Counted from the first letter of the stretch, positions 36,500-47,751 are shown. The stretch is DNA of 64,000 bases from an uncultured Lachnospiraceae bacterium (GCA_947172645.1 CAMWBY010000001.1:1-64000); one strand, 5' to 3'. Translations and numbers: made by a program. The notes: a model not told the origin generated them from the sequence alone.

Positions 36500-36530
36500 T
36501 TGACCTTATACCAACTATACCCCTTATACT
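36500..36530 (+). promoter_or_regulatory. MerR-type promoter with 19-bp spacer
   Basis: TTGACC-N19-TATACT immediately upstream of the merR gene. Confidence 0.65.
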
Positions 36531-36565
36531 CAGCTTAACAAACAACCGAGAGGAGAGCTAAACCA

Positions 36566-37396
36566 TTGAATATCAATGAATTGGAACGACTTACAGGCAT
36601 CACTAAACAGAATATCCGTTTCTATGAAAAGAAAGAACTTCTCCATCCGCAGAGAAATGCCTCCAATAACTACCGTGAATACACGGAAGAAGACCTGGAG
36701 GTTTTAAAAGTCATTAAGCTTTTGCGCAAACTGGATTTCTCTTTGGAGGATATTCGAAAGGTCTTGTCACAGGAAGCGCCACTTCAAACGCTTCTGGAAG
36801 AGCACCTGAAGGAACTTCAGAAAAAACGGCAGGAATTAAGTTCGTGTATTGACGTCTGCAAAGACCTTCTTGCCAAACAGCCGGAAACATTGGATGTGGA
36901 TGGAACTCTCCGGAAAATGGATACATTGGAAAAGAATGGGGGAAAATTTATGTCAATTATTCAAGATTACAAAAAATATGCAGCGTCAGAAAGTATCCGC
37001 CGTTTTTCTTTTAAACCGGATACCATGGTTAAAACGCCGCAGGAATTTACCGAGGCGCTATGCGAATACGCCAACGAGAATCATCTCAACCTGATTATCA
37101 CAAAAGAGAGCATGTACCCGACCTTCGAAATTGACGGGCTGGAATATACTGCCCACCGCGCCTTTGACCGTTTCGGCGCGACAGTACACTGCACCCTGAC
37201 GCACCCTGAGGAGGCAGGCATTGAGGAGGTTACCGGCAAGAAAAAATGGATTTACCGTATACTCCATGGCCCTTATCTGTTTCTGGCCTTCCTGTTACTT
37301 TTTATGGCAATCGACAGGCACAGCCTTGGGTGGGCAGCCCTTGTCGCCGTTATGTTTTTCCCGTATTTGCTTTGGTTGTTCCCCAGAACCAAATAA
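36566..37396 (+). CDS. MerR-family regulator with C-terminal membrane segments
   Basis: MNINELERLTGITKQNIRFYEKKELLHPQRNASNNYREYTEEDLEVLKVIKLLRKL. Confidence 0.9.
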   Translation: MNINELERLTGITKQNIRFYEKKELLHPQRNASNNYREYTEEDLEVLKVIKLLRKLDFSLEDIRKVLSQEAPLQTLLEEHLKELQKKRQELSSCIDVCKDLLAKQPETLDVDGTLRKMDTLEKNGGKFMSIIQDYKKYAASESIRRFSFKPDTMVKTPQEFTEALCEYANENHLNLIITKESMYPTFEIDGLEYTAHRAFDRFGATVHCTLTHPEEAGIEEVTGKKKWIYRILHGPYLFLAFLLLFMAIDRHSLGWAALVAVMFFPYLLWLFPRTK

Positions 37397-37481
37397 TTTC
37401 TACATGAATTTTTAATAATTCTTTAATGAATTTAGCTATTGACTTTCCGACCAAACCGTCCTAGAATTTTCACTAATTAAG

Positions 37482-37529
37482 CATGAAAAAGAAAAACGGA
37501 CAGACGAAAAATCCGTTTTTCTTTTCATG
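37482..37529. terminator. Long terminator-like hairpin
   Basis: CATGAAAAAGAAAAACGGA...TCCGTTTTTCTTTTCATG. Confidence 0.65.
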
Positions 37530-37621
37530 AAAAAACAACCCGGCAATACAGCGATAGCCTTGCAGTCCTTTGTACAGCAGACATCACAGGTTCCCCGACA
37601 GAAAAGGAAGCGCGTTTATTT

Positions 37622-40003
37622 ATGTTGGCAATTATGGTTTTAATTTTTCCTGCAATACTGGCAATTTCCATTCATCTTTTATTACATCGCAAAATTACCC
37701 CCCCCCTTTCAAAATTAGCCGCTTACGCGCTCTTTTGCGCAATCAGCACAAATCTGATTATCTTAACCGGCTTAAAACTTATTGGTATGCAGGACTTTAA
37801 CCTGTTCCAAATGAGCGTTAGCTTCAAATTAAAATGGCTTACTCTGGAATTCATCTTAACAATTATCCTCAGCTATGTTTTAAGAAATATTACGCGCTTA
37901 GACCACGCTCTCTGTAAAGATATTTTGAGGAAAGCATTTCCTCCTGCACTTTTTTGTTCTGTTACCTATGCAGTTTATACGCCCAGTTCTCTATTTTTAA
38001 GCAATATAGAAGAATTTTCACTGCACTATATCCATATCGTTCCCTGTATTTTATGCATGACATTCCTTCTTATGGCAGGAATCTGCCTTCTGGCGCTATG
38101 CATAACAAACCGAAAGACGATAGGATTTTATACGTCTCTTGTATTTGCCGCCGCATTGGGCATATATGTTCAAAGCAATTTCCTGAATCCCAAACTCCCC
38201 TCGCTTGACGGAACCGAAATCAATTGGACGCTCTACCAAACAGAAAACCGAATCAGTTTCTGTTTCTGGCTTCTTTGTATTATTCTCATCCCCCTTTTCT
38301 CCTTACTATGGAAAGACAAGACTGAAAAGCCCATAAAATATGCGGCTTATTTCCTGTCGGCCATGCAGCTTTTGTCTCTCCCGGTACTGCTTTTTACAAA
38401 TAGACTGGATGAATCGGCCCACTATGATTTTACAAAGACCGGAGAATTTTCCATTGGCAGGGAAAACAACATCCTTCTTTTCGTTGTAGATACCGTACAG
38501 TCAAATGTTATGGAAGAGTATCTTACCTCAGACGCCTACGACGGCGCATGGCTGGATGACTTTACCTTTTTTGACAACGCCGTCTCCGGCGGCGCTCCTA
38601 CATCCGTGGCATTCCCGCTGCTTTTGACCGGAATCGAATACGACCCGTCCCAGTCTATGGAAGAATACACTTCTGAAATCTGGGAAGAAACTTCGCTGTA
38701 TGACGATTTAAATGAGCGTAATTATGATGTGCGCTTCTATACAGGCGGCCATTCCATCACGAATTACCCCGACGGCATGATTGCCAACCGTACCTATAAC
38801 GGCGGTGTTGGCATCGGCAATTACCCGGAGTTTGGCAGCAAATTGTACCAACTGGTAAATTTCTATGTCATGCCGCAGTTTCTGAAAGACCGCTTCTGGA
38901 TGTCCACCGACGATTTCAGAGGCTCCATCGCCTACTCCAACAACGGTTATAAACTGAACGACATCCAATTCTACCACGATTTGCAGTCCGCCTCCGAAAT
39001 TTCGTGCGATTATGAAAACGCCCTCCGTCTCTACCATCTATGCGGCGTGCACAGGCCGTATACCATGGACGAAAATATGGAAACCGTAGAGAAAGACAGC
39101 GTCACGGAACAGCAGGTACTGACCGGAGACATGAAAATCATACGGGAATACCTTACATACCTGAAAGAAGCTGACCTATATGATGCAAGCACAATTATGA
39201 TTATGGGCGACCACGGACGGCATGAGGCCAACAATATTGAAGACAATCCCGCCGTCCTTATAAAGCTGCCCCAGGAGTCGCATCCTCTTGCACATAATTC
39301 CGCTCCTATACATTTCCGCAATATTGTCGCGACCATCGCTAAGACGATGATGGATGACTACTCCGCCTATGGCCCCAACGTCTATGACATCAATGAAGAC
39401 AGCGATGTGGAAAGGCTGCACACCGTTGACGCCACCATCCGTTCAAGAATTGCCGTGGAAGAAGGATATGACGAATCCTTGGACTATACCAGATTCTTTA
39501 TCCTGGGCGACGCAAGAGACCGGGCATACCGGGTCTGGAACCCCCTTAACATCAACCGTATTCAATACGCCATAGGGAAACCAATCGATTTCACCAAAGA
39601 TAATGAATACGCCAAAGAAATCGATTACCGTCTTTACAAAGAAAATAATGTGGCGACAGCCAGCAACGAGTTAAGTATCTGTTTTGAACTGGAAAACTAC
39701 AAGAAAGATGATTTGACCCTGCACTTTTCTTATTCCGGCGTATACAATGAAACCCAAAAAATACTGCTCTATGCAGGCGGCAGTAAAGTAGACAGCATCA
39801 TCTGCACCCAGGAAAATGCCGGGGAAGACCATACCGTCGCTATCCCGAAAGACACTGTCAAGGACGGGCTGTTAACCTTACGGATGGTTTTCCCGGGCGC
39901 CGTGACGCCCAACCAATTGGACAGGAATAATCCCGATACCCGCGTACTGTCGGTGGCATTTGATTCTATATGTCTGACTGCCAGTGAAAAGACTAAAAAA
40001 TAA
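37622..40003 (+). CDS. Membrane sulfatase / LTA-synthase-like protein
   Basis: 793 aa; N-terminal TM segments, then ILLFVVDTVQSNVM... and MGDHGRHE phosphatase-superfamily motifs. Confidence 0.8.
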   Translation: MLAIMVLIFPAILAISIHLLLHRKITPPLSKLAAYALFCAISTNLIILTGLKLIGMQDFNLFQMSVSFKLKWLTLEFILTIILSYVLRNITRLDHALCKDILRKAFPPALFCSVTYAVYTPSSLFLSNIEEFSLHYIHIVPCILCMTFLLMAGICLLALCITNRKTIGFYTSLVFAAALGIYVQSNFLNPKLPSLDGTEINWTLYQTENRISFCFWLLCIILIPLFSLLWKDKTEKPIKYAAYFLSAMQLLSLPVLLFTNRLDESAHYDFTKTGEFSIGRENNILLFVVDTVQSNVMEEYLTSDAYDGAWLDDFTFFDNAVSGGAPTSVAFPLLLTGIEYDPSQSMEEYTSEIWEETSLYDDLNERNYDVRFYTGGHSITNYPDGMIANRTYNGGVGIGNYPEFGSKLYQLVNFYVMPQFLKDRFWMSTDDFRGSIAYSNNGYKLNDIQFYHDLQSASEISCDYENALRLYHLCGVHRPYTMDENMETVEKDSVTEQQVLTGDMKIIREYLTYLKEADLYDASTIMIMGDHGRHEANNIEDNPAVLIKLPQESHPLAHNSAPIHFRNIVATIAKTMMDDYSAYGPNVYDINEDSDVERLHTVDATIRSRIAVEEGYDESLDYTRFFILGDARDRAYRVWNPLNINRIQYAIGKPIDFTKDNEYAKEIDYRLYKENNVATASNELSICFELENYKKDDLTLHFSYSGVYNETQKILLYAGGSKVDSIICTQENAGEDHTVAIPKDTVKDGLLTLRMVFPGAVTPNQLDRNNPDTRVLSVAFDSICLTASEKTKK

Positions 40004-40078
40004 AATTTTTTATGAAAAAAACGAAACAGGCGGGGCCCAAAATCCGCCCCGCCATAAATCTCAAATATCTTCTGCTTC

Positions 40079-41890
40079 CTACGCCTCCGGCGGTGTATAC
40101 ATGCTCCTCCAGTATCCCACCTGGCGCTCATTAATCTCCTTGATGACATCAACATCCACCTTGAAATTCCGGTCGATGTCCATCAGGCCGTTAATTTCCT
40201 GCTGTACATCCGTCACCTGTGTATAACAGTAACCGCACACATAAGGAATTTCTTTGACAGCCGTTGTAATCTTGTCAAACCTCTTGATGAAGTCTTCTTC
40301 CGTATTCACCTTGTTGCCATAGCCCCAGCCGCTGTCATCGTTGTTGAAGGCTATGCCGCCGAACTCGCTGATAATCACCGGCTGCCCGATATAGTCATAA
40401 CCGTCTGCCATCGCCGACTTGTGGCAGCTGTGGTATACCTCCGATGTGAAGATTTCATCCTCATAATCTACATAACGTCTCTTAAGCACTTTTCCTACTT
40501 CCTCATAGTCATGCAATGTGAGAATATCGGAAATCGTATGCTCCCAACCATCGTTTACGATTACCGGGCGGTACTTGTCCACACTCTTGGTCAGATAATA
40601 GATTCCTTCCGTAAAGTGCTGCTGCGCTTCCTTCGTCTCCACCTGGCTGATGCCCCAGGACTCATTGAAAGGCGTCCATGTGATAATACAAGGATGGTTA
40701 TAATTCTGCTTTACAATCTCCATCCACTCTCTCGTAAATTCTTCCACCGCATAATCCGAGAAATCGTAGGCCGATGCCATCTCGCTCCATACCAGCATTC
40801 CCTTGACGTCGCACCAGTACAGGAATCTCTCGTCTTCCGTCTTCTGATGCTTCCGCAAGCCATTGTATCCCATAGCGTGAATCTTATCGATATCCTCAAT
40901 CAACGCTTCCTCACTGGGCGGCGTCAGGTGGGAATCTTTCCAATAACCCTGGTCCAGAATCAGCCTCTGGTAAAGCGGCCTTCCGTTTAACAGGATATTT
41001 CTCTGGTCGATACGTATTTCACGCATAGCGAAGTAGGACCCTACCGTATCCAGAACCTCTGTATCCCTGACTACCTGGAATGTAATGTCATAGAGGTTAG
41101 GCTGCTCCGGGCTCCACATCTTGACAATCCATGCGTAGCCGCTGTTTTTCTTGGCGATATCAATCTTCGTGCTGACATGCTCTGACACTACCGCGGTGCA
41201 CACTTTATTGATAAACTTACCGTCAAAAGTCACCGTCGCTTCCACTCTGAGGCTGCCATCCCACATACTCTCCGGCGCATCCACCTGGTACTCTACCTCC
41301 AGAGCCAGGTCCTGCAGGAGAGGCGTCATTTTTACCGCTTTCAGGCTGACTTTCGGGACATATTCCGTCCACACGGTCTTCCAGATACCTGTCGTCTGTA
41401 CATACCAACACTGGTAATTCTCGTCGCACCAACGCTGTTTTCCCCTGGGCTGCTGCATATCGAAAGAATCGTCTACTTTTACGACAAGCAGGTTTTCTCC
41501 GTCCTTCACCAGATTTGTAATGTCGAAAGAAAATCTTGCGTAACCGCCTTTATGGCTTCCCGCCATCCGCCCGTTCACCCACAAGGTTGTGGCGAAATCG
41601 CTTCCTTCAAAATGAATCACAAAATTTTCCTTCTCAAGCCGCTTTCCGTCAATCTGAATCTTCTTCCCATACCAAATATGGTCGTGGCGGCTCTCATCCT
41701 GAATGCCGCTCAACTTGGTCTCGTAGGTAAAAGGAACCTGAATCACATGCTCTCCGGCAAAATCCTCATACCATTTTTCCCGCTCCCCCGCGTTGGCGTC
41801 ATCAAACCGAAAATCCCATGCGCCATTCAGGTTTTCCCAATTATCCCTCACAAACTGCGGACGCGGATAATCCTTCACATAATACTTCAT
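40079..41890 (-). CDS. Glycoside hydrolase family 2 (beta-glucuronidase/galactosidase-like)
   Basis: 603 aa; YPRPQFVRDNWENLNGAWDFRFDD; TWTPFNESWG. Confidence 0.92.
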   Translation of the reverse strand: MKYYVKDYPRPQFVRDNWENLNGAWDFRFDDANAGEREKWYEDFAGEHVIQVPFTYETKLSGIQDESRHDHIWYGKKIQIDGKRLEKENFVIHFEGSDFATTLWVNGRMAGSHKGGYARFSFDITNLVKDGENLLVVKVDDSFDMQQPRGKQRWCDENYQCWYVQTTGIWKTVWTEYVPKVSLKAVKMTPLLQDLALEVEYQVDAPESMWDGSLRVEATVTFDGKFINKVCTAVVSEHVSTKIDIAKKNSGYAWIVKMWSPEQPNLYDITFQVVRDTEVLDTVGSYFAMREIRIDQRNILLNGRPLYQRLILDQGYWKDSHLTPPSEEALIEDIDKIHAMGYNGLRKHQKTEDERFLYWCDVKGMLVWSEMASAYDFSDYAVEEFTREWMEIVKQNYNHPCIITWTPFNESWGISQVETKEAQQHFTEGIYYLTKSVDKYRPVIVNDGWEHTISDILTLHDYEEVGKVLKRRYVDYEDEIFTSEVYHSCHKSAMADGYDYIGQPVIISEFGGIAFNNDDSGWGYGNKVNTEEDFIKRFDKITTAVKEIPYVCGYCYTQVTDVQQEINGLMDIDRNFKVDVDVIKEINERQVGYWRSMYTPPEA

Positions 41891-41911
41891 ATACTGATTC
41901 TCCTCTCTTAT

Positions 41912-42949
41912 CTATGTTGAAATATTTTTAAAACCCTTCCCGGAAAACGAAATATGTTTAAAATAACTTATCACCACTAATATTATAACGAAATAAATGT
42001 AAGCATACCATACCGAACGAAAACTAAATTTGGAGCAGTCCAGCGCAAAAATAAGCAAATTACTAAACAGCAGGTAGTACAAAGAATCAGCGCCCACCCG
42101 CCCTAGCCAGGCCGCCGCCCGTTTCACCGGAGTAAACCGTACCGCCTCCATCCGGCATGACAGCAGATAATACAGATACACAAACAAACAACCGCCGCAC
42201 AAATACCAGGCTGACAGCGGGAACCGCTGCGGCATATAGCCTGTCATCGCATAACAGGCAATACTGGGAACCCCCAGGAAAATACACAGGGTAAGTATAC
42301 GCCAATCCCACCAGATTTCTTTCTTGCTAAACCATATTCCTGCCGCAAAAAAGAAACCATACTGCACCACCGGAAAAGTCACATAATGCCCGGAACCGAC
42401 AAACAGGGCAAGCCAGGAATTGCCTACCAAGTCATAGGGTATGAAACACGCCGACACGCTGATAAACGCCACGCATGCCAGAATTTTTCCATTCATTTTA
42501 CTAAATACCGGAAAGCACAAAATCCCAACAAGGAGCATCGCCGCAAAAGAAGCCAGAAACTCCGACCACCCCGGATACTTGTGCAGGGTCAGAACTTCCA
42601 TAATAAAATCAATACGGAAAATCTTACCCTCCACAAGCGCCACGTAGGCGATTCCTGATAAATAAAATGCAGCCAGGATGCGCAGCGCATTTTTTCCCAT
42701 CTTCTTCGCAGCGTTCCTCCAATTTCCCTGGAAATATGCCATATTCCCGACATACCCGAAGCAGAACACAAACCCGGGAAACGTAGCTATATTAATCATG
42801 TTGACCAAAAATCCCTGTACCAAATCCTGCTCTTTGCCAAAGAATTGGATAGAATGACACAAAATCATGGCCACTGTCAGCAACCCTTTTAAAATGTCTA
42901 TTTCTCTTTTTCTTCCTATTATAATACACCTGTCATCGCCCATAAGCAC
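41912..42949 (-). CDS. Integral membrane acyltransferase-like protein
   Basis: REIDILKGLLTVAMILCHSIQFFG plus multiple TM helices. Confidence 0.75.
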   Translation of the reverse strand: MLMGDDRCIIIGRKREIDILKGLLTVAMILCHSIQFFGKEQDLVQGFLVNMINIATFPGFVFCFGYVGNMAYFQGNWRNAAKKMGKNALRILAAFYLSGIAYVALVEGKIFRIDFIMEVLTLHKYPGWSEFLASFAAMLLVGILCFPVFSKMNGKILACVAFISVSACFIPYDLVGNSWLALFVGSGHYVTFPVVQYGFFFAAGIWFSKKEIWWDWRILTLCIFLGVPSIACYAMTGYMPQRFPLSAWYLCGGCLFVYLYYLLSCRMEAVRFTPVKRAAAWLGRVGADSLYYLLFSNLLIFALDCSKFSFRSVWYAYIYFVIILVVISYFKHISFSGKGFKNIST

Positions 42950-42985
42950 TCCGTATTTTTCATAAAGCTTCTATTCGGCATCCAT

Positions 42986-43813
42986 TTAACCTTTCACCGC
43001 ACCTGCCGTAATACCCGCAACAATCTGCTTCTCAAATATAATGTAGATAATAATCATTGGCAGGGAAGCCACCATACTTGCAGTCAGAGGACGTACATAG
43101 TCCACCGTATAAGTACCCGCAAAAGTCGGAATACCGATTGGAAGCGTGAACAGTTCTTCACTCATGGCACACAGCAACGGCCACAAATAATTATTCCAAC
43201 TTCCGATAAAGGAGAAAATGCACACCGTGGAAATAATCGTCTTGGACAGCGGCAGGGCAATCACGAAAAAGGTTTTCAGTTCGCTCGCCCCGTCAATCCT
43301 GGCCGCCTCCAAAAGCTCCGTGGGAAGCCCTTTGAAGAACGAAACCATAATAATCAACGTCATCGAGCCCGCAATGGATGGCAGAATCATGCCCGCATAA
43401 CTGTCAATCAGATGCATTCCGTTGACTGTAATGAATAGCGGAACAATCGTAGCCTCTCCCGGAACCATCAGTCCAAGCATAAAATACATAAATACAACAT
43501 TGCTTCCTTTGAACGGCAGTTTCGCTAGCGCATAAGCCGCAAGAGCCGAGAAAATCACCGTCAACCCCGTAGTGACCACAGCGATAATCAAACTGTTTTT
43601 CAGCCAGGTTGGCACGGACGAGTTCATAACAATCTCCGGATAATTCTGTAATGTATACGGCGGCGTAAACCAGTCAAATACAGATACAATCTGTTTTCCC
43701 TCAATCTGGAAGGATACGGCGAGAGCCCATACGACAGGGCCGATAAAAAGTACGGCCAGGAAAATCGATATCACATTCAATACCCAGTAACCGGGTGTTT
43801 TCTTCTTAATCAT
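42986..43813 (-). CDS. Carbohydrate ABC transporter permease (MalG-type)
   Basis: EAARIDGASELKTFFVIALPLSKTIISTV EAA loop. Confidence 0.93.
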   Translation of the reverse strand: MIKKKTPGYWVLNVISIFLAVLFIGPVVWALAVSFQIEGKQIVSVFDWFTPPYTLQNYPEIVMNSSVPTWLKNSLIIAVVTTGLTVIFSALAAYALAKLPFKGSNVVFMYFMLGLMVPGEATIVPLFITVNGMHLIDSYAGMILPSIAGSMTLIIMVSFFKGLPTELLEAARIDGASELKTFFVIALPLSKTIISTVCIFSFIGSWNNYLWPLLCAMSEELFTLPIGIPTFAGTYTVDYVRPLTASMVASLPMIIIYIIFEKQIVAGITAGAVKG

Positions 43814-43814
43814 A

Positions 43815-44702
43815 TTAATCCTCCCCTCTATTCTGCAGAACCTGCTGTACGATAGACAGTACTAACAGAATCGCAAACAGCACATAAGACATAGCCGCCG
43901 CGTAGCCCATATTGTTCTTACCGAATGCCGTTTCATAGATATACTGGATTAACGGCCTCGTAGTAGAACCAGGTCCTCCTCCGGTAATCAACTGAATCTG
44001 TCCGAACACCTTGAAACATGCGATGAGCTGCAACAGTGAGACAAGCCAAATAGTCGGCTTTAACAGAGGAATCGTTATATAAAACAATTGCTGTTTACTT
44101 GTCGCCCCGTCAATCATCGCCGCCTCATAGATATCAAAAGAGATATCCTGCAGGGCGGAAAGATAAAGGAGCATACTAAAGCCAATCGTCCACCACACCG
44201 TCATAACCGATATGGTAATCCATACCAGGTTAGGGTCTTGCAGCCATTGTGGCTCTTCTGACGCCGCCAGTATTCCGGTCGCATGCAAAACGCCGTTGAC
44301 AAGTCCCCTGTATGGCGTAAATACATACTTCGCCACGAAGGATGCAACCGATACGGAAAGCACACTGGGGAGGTAAAAGATAATGCGCAGACTTTTCTTC
44401 ATTTTCGTGACACGGTTGGCAAGCATAGCCAGTACCATCGCCAGAATCACAAGCATAGGCGTCGTGATGATAACGAAGAAGGTCGTCGCTTTCAATGCTT
44501 TCCAGAAATTCTTATCCCCTATAAACTTCGCATAGTTATCAAACCCAATAAAGCTCTGTTTTCCCATCAAACCCCATTTATGTAAGCTTACATAGAACCC
44601 CTGGACAACCGGCCAAATCGTAAACACCGTATACAGGATAAAAAACGGAAGAATAAAGGCTACCGCCGTCAGGAAAGTTCTCCTCTTTCTTGCTTTACTC
44701 AT
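43815..44702 (-). CDS. Sugar ABC transporter permease (MalF-type)
   Basis: YEAAMIDGATSKQQLFYITIPLLKPTIW. Confidence 0.93.
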   Translation of the reverse strand: MSKARKRRTFLTAVAFILPFFILYTVFTIWPVVQGFYVSLHKWGLMGKQSFIGFDNYAKFIGDKNFWKALKATTFFVIITTPMLVILAMVLAMLANRVTKMKKSLRIIFYLPSVLSVSVASFVAKYVFTPYRGLVNGVLHATGILAASEEPQWLQDPNLVWITISVMTVWWTIGFSMLLYLSALQDISFDIYEAAMIDGATSKQQLFYITIPLLKPTIWLVSLLQLIACFKVFGQIQLITGGGPGSTTRPLIQYIYETAFGKNNMGYAAAMSYVLFAILLVLSIVQQVLQNRGED

Positions 44703-44780
44703 AAACAAATCCCTTCCTTTCATACACCGAAACCAGAAAAGGGGAGCAAATCCATGCTCCCCTCAACCTAATCAAAAAGC

Positions 44781-46205
44781 TTAGTCCAAATTGGATTCTA
44801 ATTCATCGTAAACTCCCTGAATAGCAGTGTCCACATCTGCCACATTCGTCCAATAAGTATTCAGATTCTCAATAATTCCATCTTTCATCGCATAGAAATG
44901 CGCGTTCTTGGAAGGCAATACCGCCGTCTGTAATGCTGACTTATAGCTGCTCCTGTACGGCATGCTCAGATATGCCTCGCTCTCCAATACGCTCATATTG
45001 GAAGGAATCTGTCCGGAACCTGCCCAGATTGCGCCGCCGTCGCCTGATGCGCCTACCAGGAATTCTACCGCTGCCAAGGACTCTTCCTCCGTCCTGTCCG
45101 GATTAACCGGAAGAATCATCGTATGGGAGTCAGCCCAACAGGAATCATTGTCAAACATCTTCGGCCATGCCTGCGCGCCGAATTTCAGGTTGTCTGTCTT
45201 CTCGAAAGCTCCTGTAGCCCATGTTCCGCAAGTAGCAAATGCCGCCTTGCCGCTCTGGAAAAGCTGCTGATGGTCGTCAATACCTTCCATTACATAGCCT
45301 TCCTCATACAAGGACTTCACAGCTTCCGCCGCTTTCTTGGCAATATCCATATCAAGAGTCACTTCCGTCCCGTCGTCATTTACGAGAGGTGTGCCGCCCA
45401 TCTGGAAATATGTTGCCCACCAGATACGATACGGGTCGTCTCCTGCATTGGTGATGGAAAGAGTCGTCTCGCCATCTTCCAGAACCGCCTTGCACTGGTC
45501 CATAATTGCTTTGAACTCATCCCAGCTGTTAATGTCAAGCTGTCCGTCTGCATTCAGCGCAACGCCCGCTCTCTCTAAAATGTCTGTATTGTAATAAAGT
45601 ATTTCAGCGTGTGTGTCCAACGGAATCGCATAAATATGTCCGTCAAAAGTTACGGAATCTATAGAGTTTGACGCATATACGGAATTGATATCAAATCCCA
45701 TCTGCTCAAGGTAAGAATCAATCGGCTCCACAACGCCCTGGTCTACAAGCTCAGGGAGTTTCGATACGTGGGATACGCCGATGTCAGGACCTTTGCCGGC
45801 AGCAACCGCAGTCTGCAGCTTCGTATAGTAATCCCCCCATACAAGCATGATGGACTGTACTTCCTTGCTCGGTCCTTTAGAATTGTAATCAGCAATAATA
45901 TCATCCATGAAACCGCCGTCACCGCCGCTGAACAGAGACCAGAACACCAATTTGTTCTCGTCAACCTGGACAGCTTCCGGGTTATTGACAGTTCCGTCTT
46001 CGTTCACATCTGCTGCATCCGCCGATTCCCCGGCATCCGCAGGCGCTTCTTCCGTATTACCCCCCCCCTCAGAAGTTTCGCTATCCGCCGGGGTTTCTGT
46101 ATTTGCAGTATCCGTTGTGCCTGCATTACCGTTTCCGCCGCATCCGGACAAAACGCCGGCTGTCATTGCCGCAGTCAATAATGCCGCTAACCATTTACGC
46201 TTCAT
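44781..46205 (-). CDS. Sugar ABC transporter substrate-binding lipoprotein
   Basis: MKRKWLAALLTAAMTAGVLSGCGG lipobox; solute-binding protein fold. Confidence 0.93.
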   Translation of the reverse strand: MKRKWLAALLTAAMTAGVLSGCGGNGNAGTTDTANTETPADSETSEGGGNTEEAPADAGESADAADVNEDGTVNNPEAVQVDENKLVFWSLFSGGDGGFMDDIIADYNSKGPSKEVQSIMLVWGDYYTKLQTAVAAGKGPDIGVSHVSKLPELVDQGVVEPIDSYLEQMGFDINSVYASNSIDSVTFDGHIYAIPLDTHAEILYYNTDILERAGVALNADGQLDINSWDEFKAIMDQCKAVLEDGETTLSITNAGDDPYRIWWATYFQMGGTPLVNDDGTEVTLDMDIAKKAAEAVKSLYEEGYVMEGIDDHQQLFQSGKAAFATCGTWATGAFEKTDNLKFGAQAWPKMFDNDSCWADSHTMILPVNPDRTEEESLAAVEFLVGASGDGGAIWAGSGQIPSNMSVLESEAYLSMPYRSSYKSALQTAVLPSKNAHFYAMKDGIIENLNTYWTNVADVDTAIQGVYDELESNLD

Positions 46206-46617
46206 AATATAGTCCTCCTTCATCTGATTTCTGTTCGCTATACGGCCGTTTATAGCATTTTTACAATTTTTCTGTTTGTTTTTCTCTTGCAAAGATTGTA
46301 TGAATTTTATTAGAAACAAAAAAACTGTTGTTTTACGTTCTCAGAATATATTATACATAGCATTATGTCAATGCATTTTCTGTTTTTTCCAAATATTTAG
46401 TTATTTTGTATACTTTTTGCAAAATAATAACAGAAAAATAATTTTAAAATTTAACGCTCATTTTTTATTATACAATAATCTTGTTGTTTTTATTGGCAGA
46501 ACTTTCCTGTACATATAGAAAAGGCATCCCCGGAATTTCTATCCTGAGAATGCCTCATATGTTTCAATCGTTTTCTTGCCTTTTTCCTCTTCTTCTTTGC
46601 CCCGAGTATCCGACGCG

Positions 46618-47538
46618 TCAGCATTCCAGGGAAAGTACAATATCCTGCGCATAGTCGCCAAAATTCTTACCGAAAATATTAAATCCGCCAATGTACTTGG
46701 CGTCTTCCCTGTTTCCGATGCGTACCGTCACATAAGACTTTCCGTTCAACTCAAGCTCATCCACCGTCACATCGCCTACGCGGCTTCCGTTCACATAGCA
46801 TCCATCCTGCGTCACTTCCCAACTGACCAACACTCCGTACTGTGTCGCGCCATTCGGCCATACGGCGCTGGTCAGCCTGCCGCGTCTGCTCCCAAAGTCG
46901 CCTGGGCTTGTCCACGTGCCGCAGTCTACGCCATTCATCCAAACCGTGATGTCTGATTTCCAGTCCTCACGGAACCCGGGAGCCTCCGAGCAGATTTCCA
47001 TTGTCAGGCAAATCCTTTTCACCTTATCATTGTTGAAAAGGCCATTGGCAAACTTGTATTCCACATATCCTGCCGATGTCCAGAGCAGCCCCGCATGAAT
47101 TCTCTCCGGAAGATAAAAGCTGTATTCCTGGTCCTCATTGCCAATCACGCCGTCGACGCCGCACAGCCCGCAAGTCGGCACTACGCTGCATTCCGAATAT
47201 GTTCCCACCGGCATTTCGCTGCTGAAAACCTCACGGACATTCTCATCTTTCCGAAGAAGCCTCACCGAAACAGAATCAATCTTCCTGCTGCATAATTTCG
47301 ACGAGCCTCTTGCCCCCGGCCGCTCCTCCATGCGGATAAGCCCCGCTTCCTCCAAAATCTTTAAATGGAACGCCGCACTGGATGCCGGAATGTCCATAAT
47401 CCGTGCGATATCCCCGATAATCAGGGAATCTACATATAATAGCTGTAAGATTTGCAGACGGATGGGGGAAGAAAACGCCCTTCCCAGTGCGCAGACTGCA
47501 TCTATATCATTTAATTCATAATTTTTGAATTTGGCCAT
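46618..47538 (-). CDS. ArsR-family HTH regulator with long C-terminal domain
   Basis: ALGRAFSSPIRLQILQLLYVDSLIIGDIARIMDIPASSAAFHLKILEEAGLI. Confidence 0.85.
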   Translation of the reverse strand: MAKFKNYELNDIDAVCALGRAFSSPIRLQILQLLYVDSLIIGDIARIMDIPASSAAFHLKILEEAGLIRMEERPGARGSSKLCSRKIDSVSVRLLRKDENVREVFSSEMPVGTYSECSVVPTCGLCGVDGVIGNEDQEYSFYLPERIHAGLLWTSAGYVEYKFANGLFNNDKVKRICLTMEICSEAPGFREDWKSDITVWMNGVDCGTWTSPGDFGSRRGRLTSAVWPNGATQYGVLVSWEVTQDGCYVNGSRVGDVTVDELELNGKSYVTVRIGNREDAKYIGGFNIFGKNFGDYAQDIVLSLEC

Positions 47539-47751
47539 TTTTTCCTCCATTCCGAAGCGTTTTCCGCTGAGGAGACGAGTGAAATATCAGATTTCGCTCT
47601 GCCATCATGGGTCAGAACAAGTTTGTCACAAATTTTATGTAGCAAATCCAACTATAGCATACGGCGGACATAACGTCAATTTTCATTTCGCCTTACATAT
47701 AAACCAATCATCCTGCGCTAATGTATGAGATATGATTGTGCCGTCACTCTT

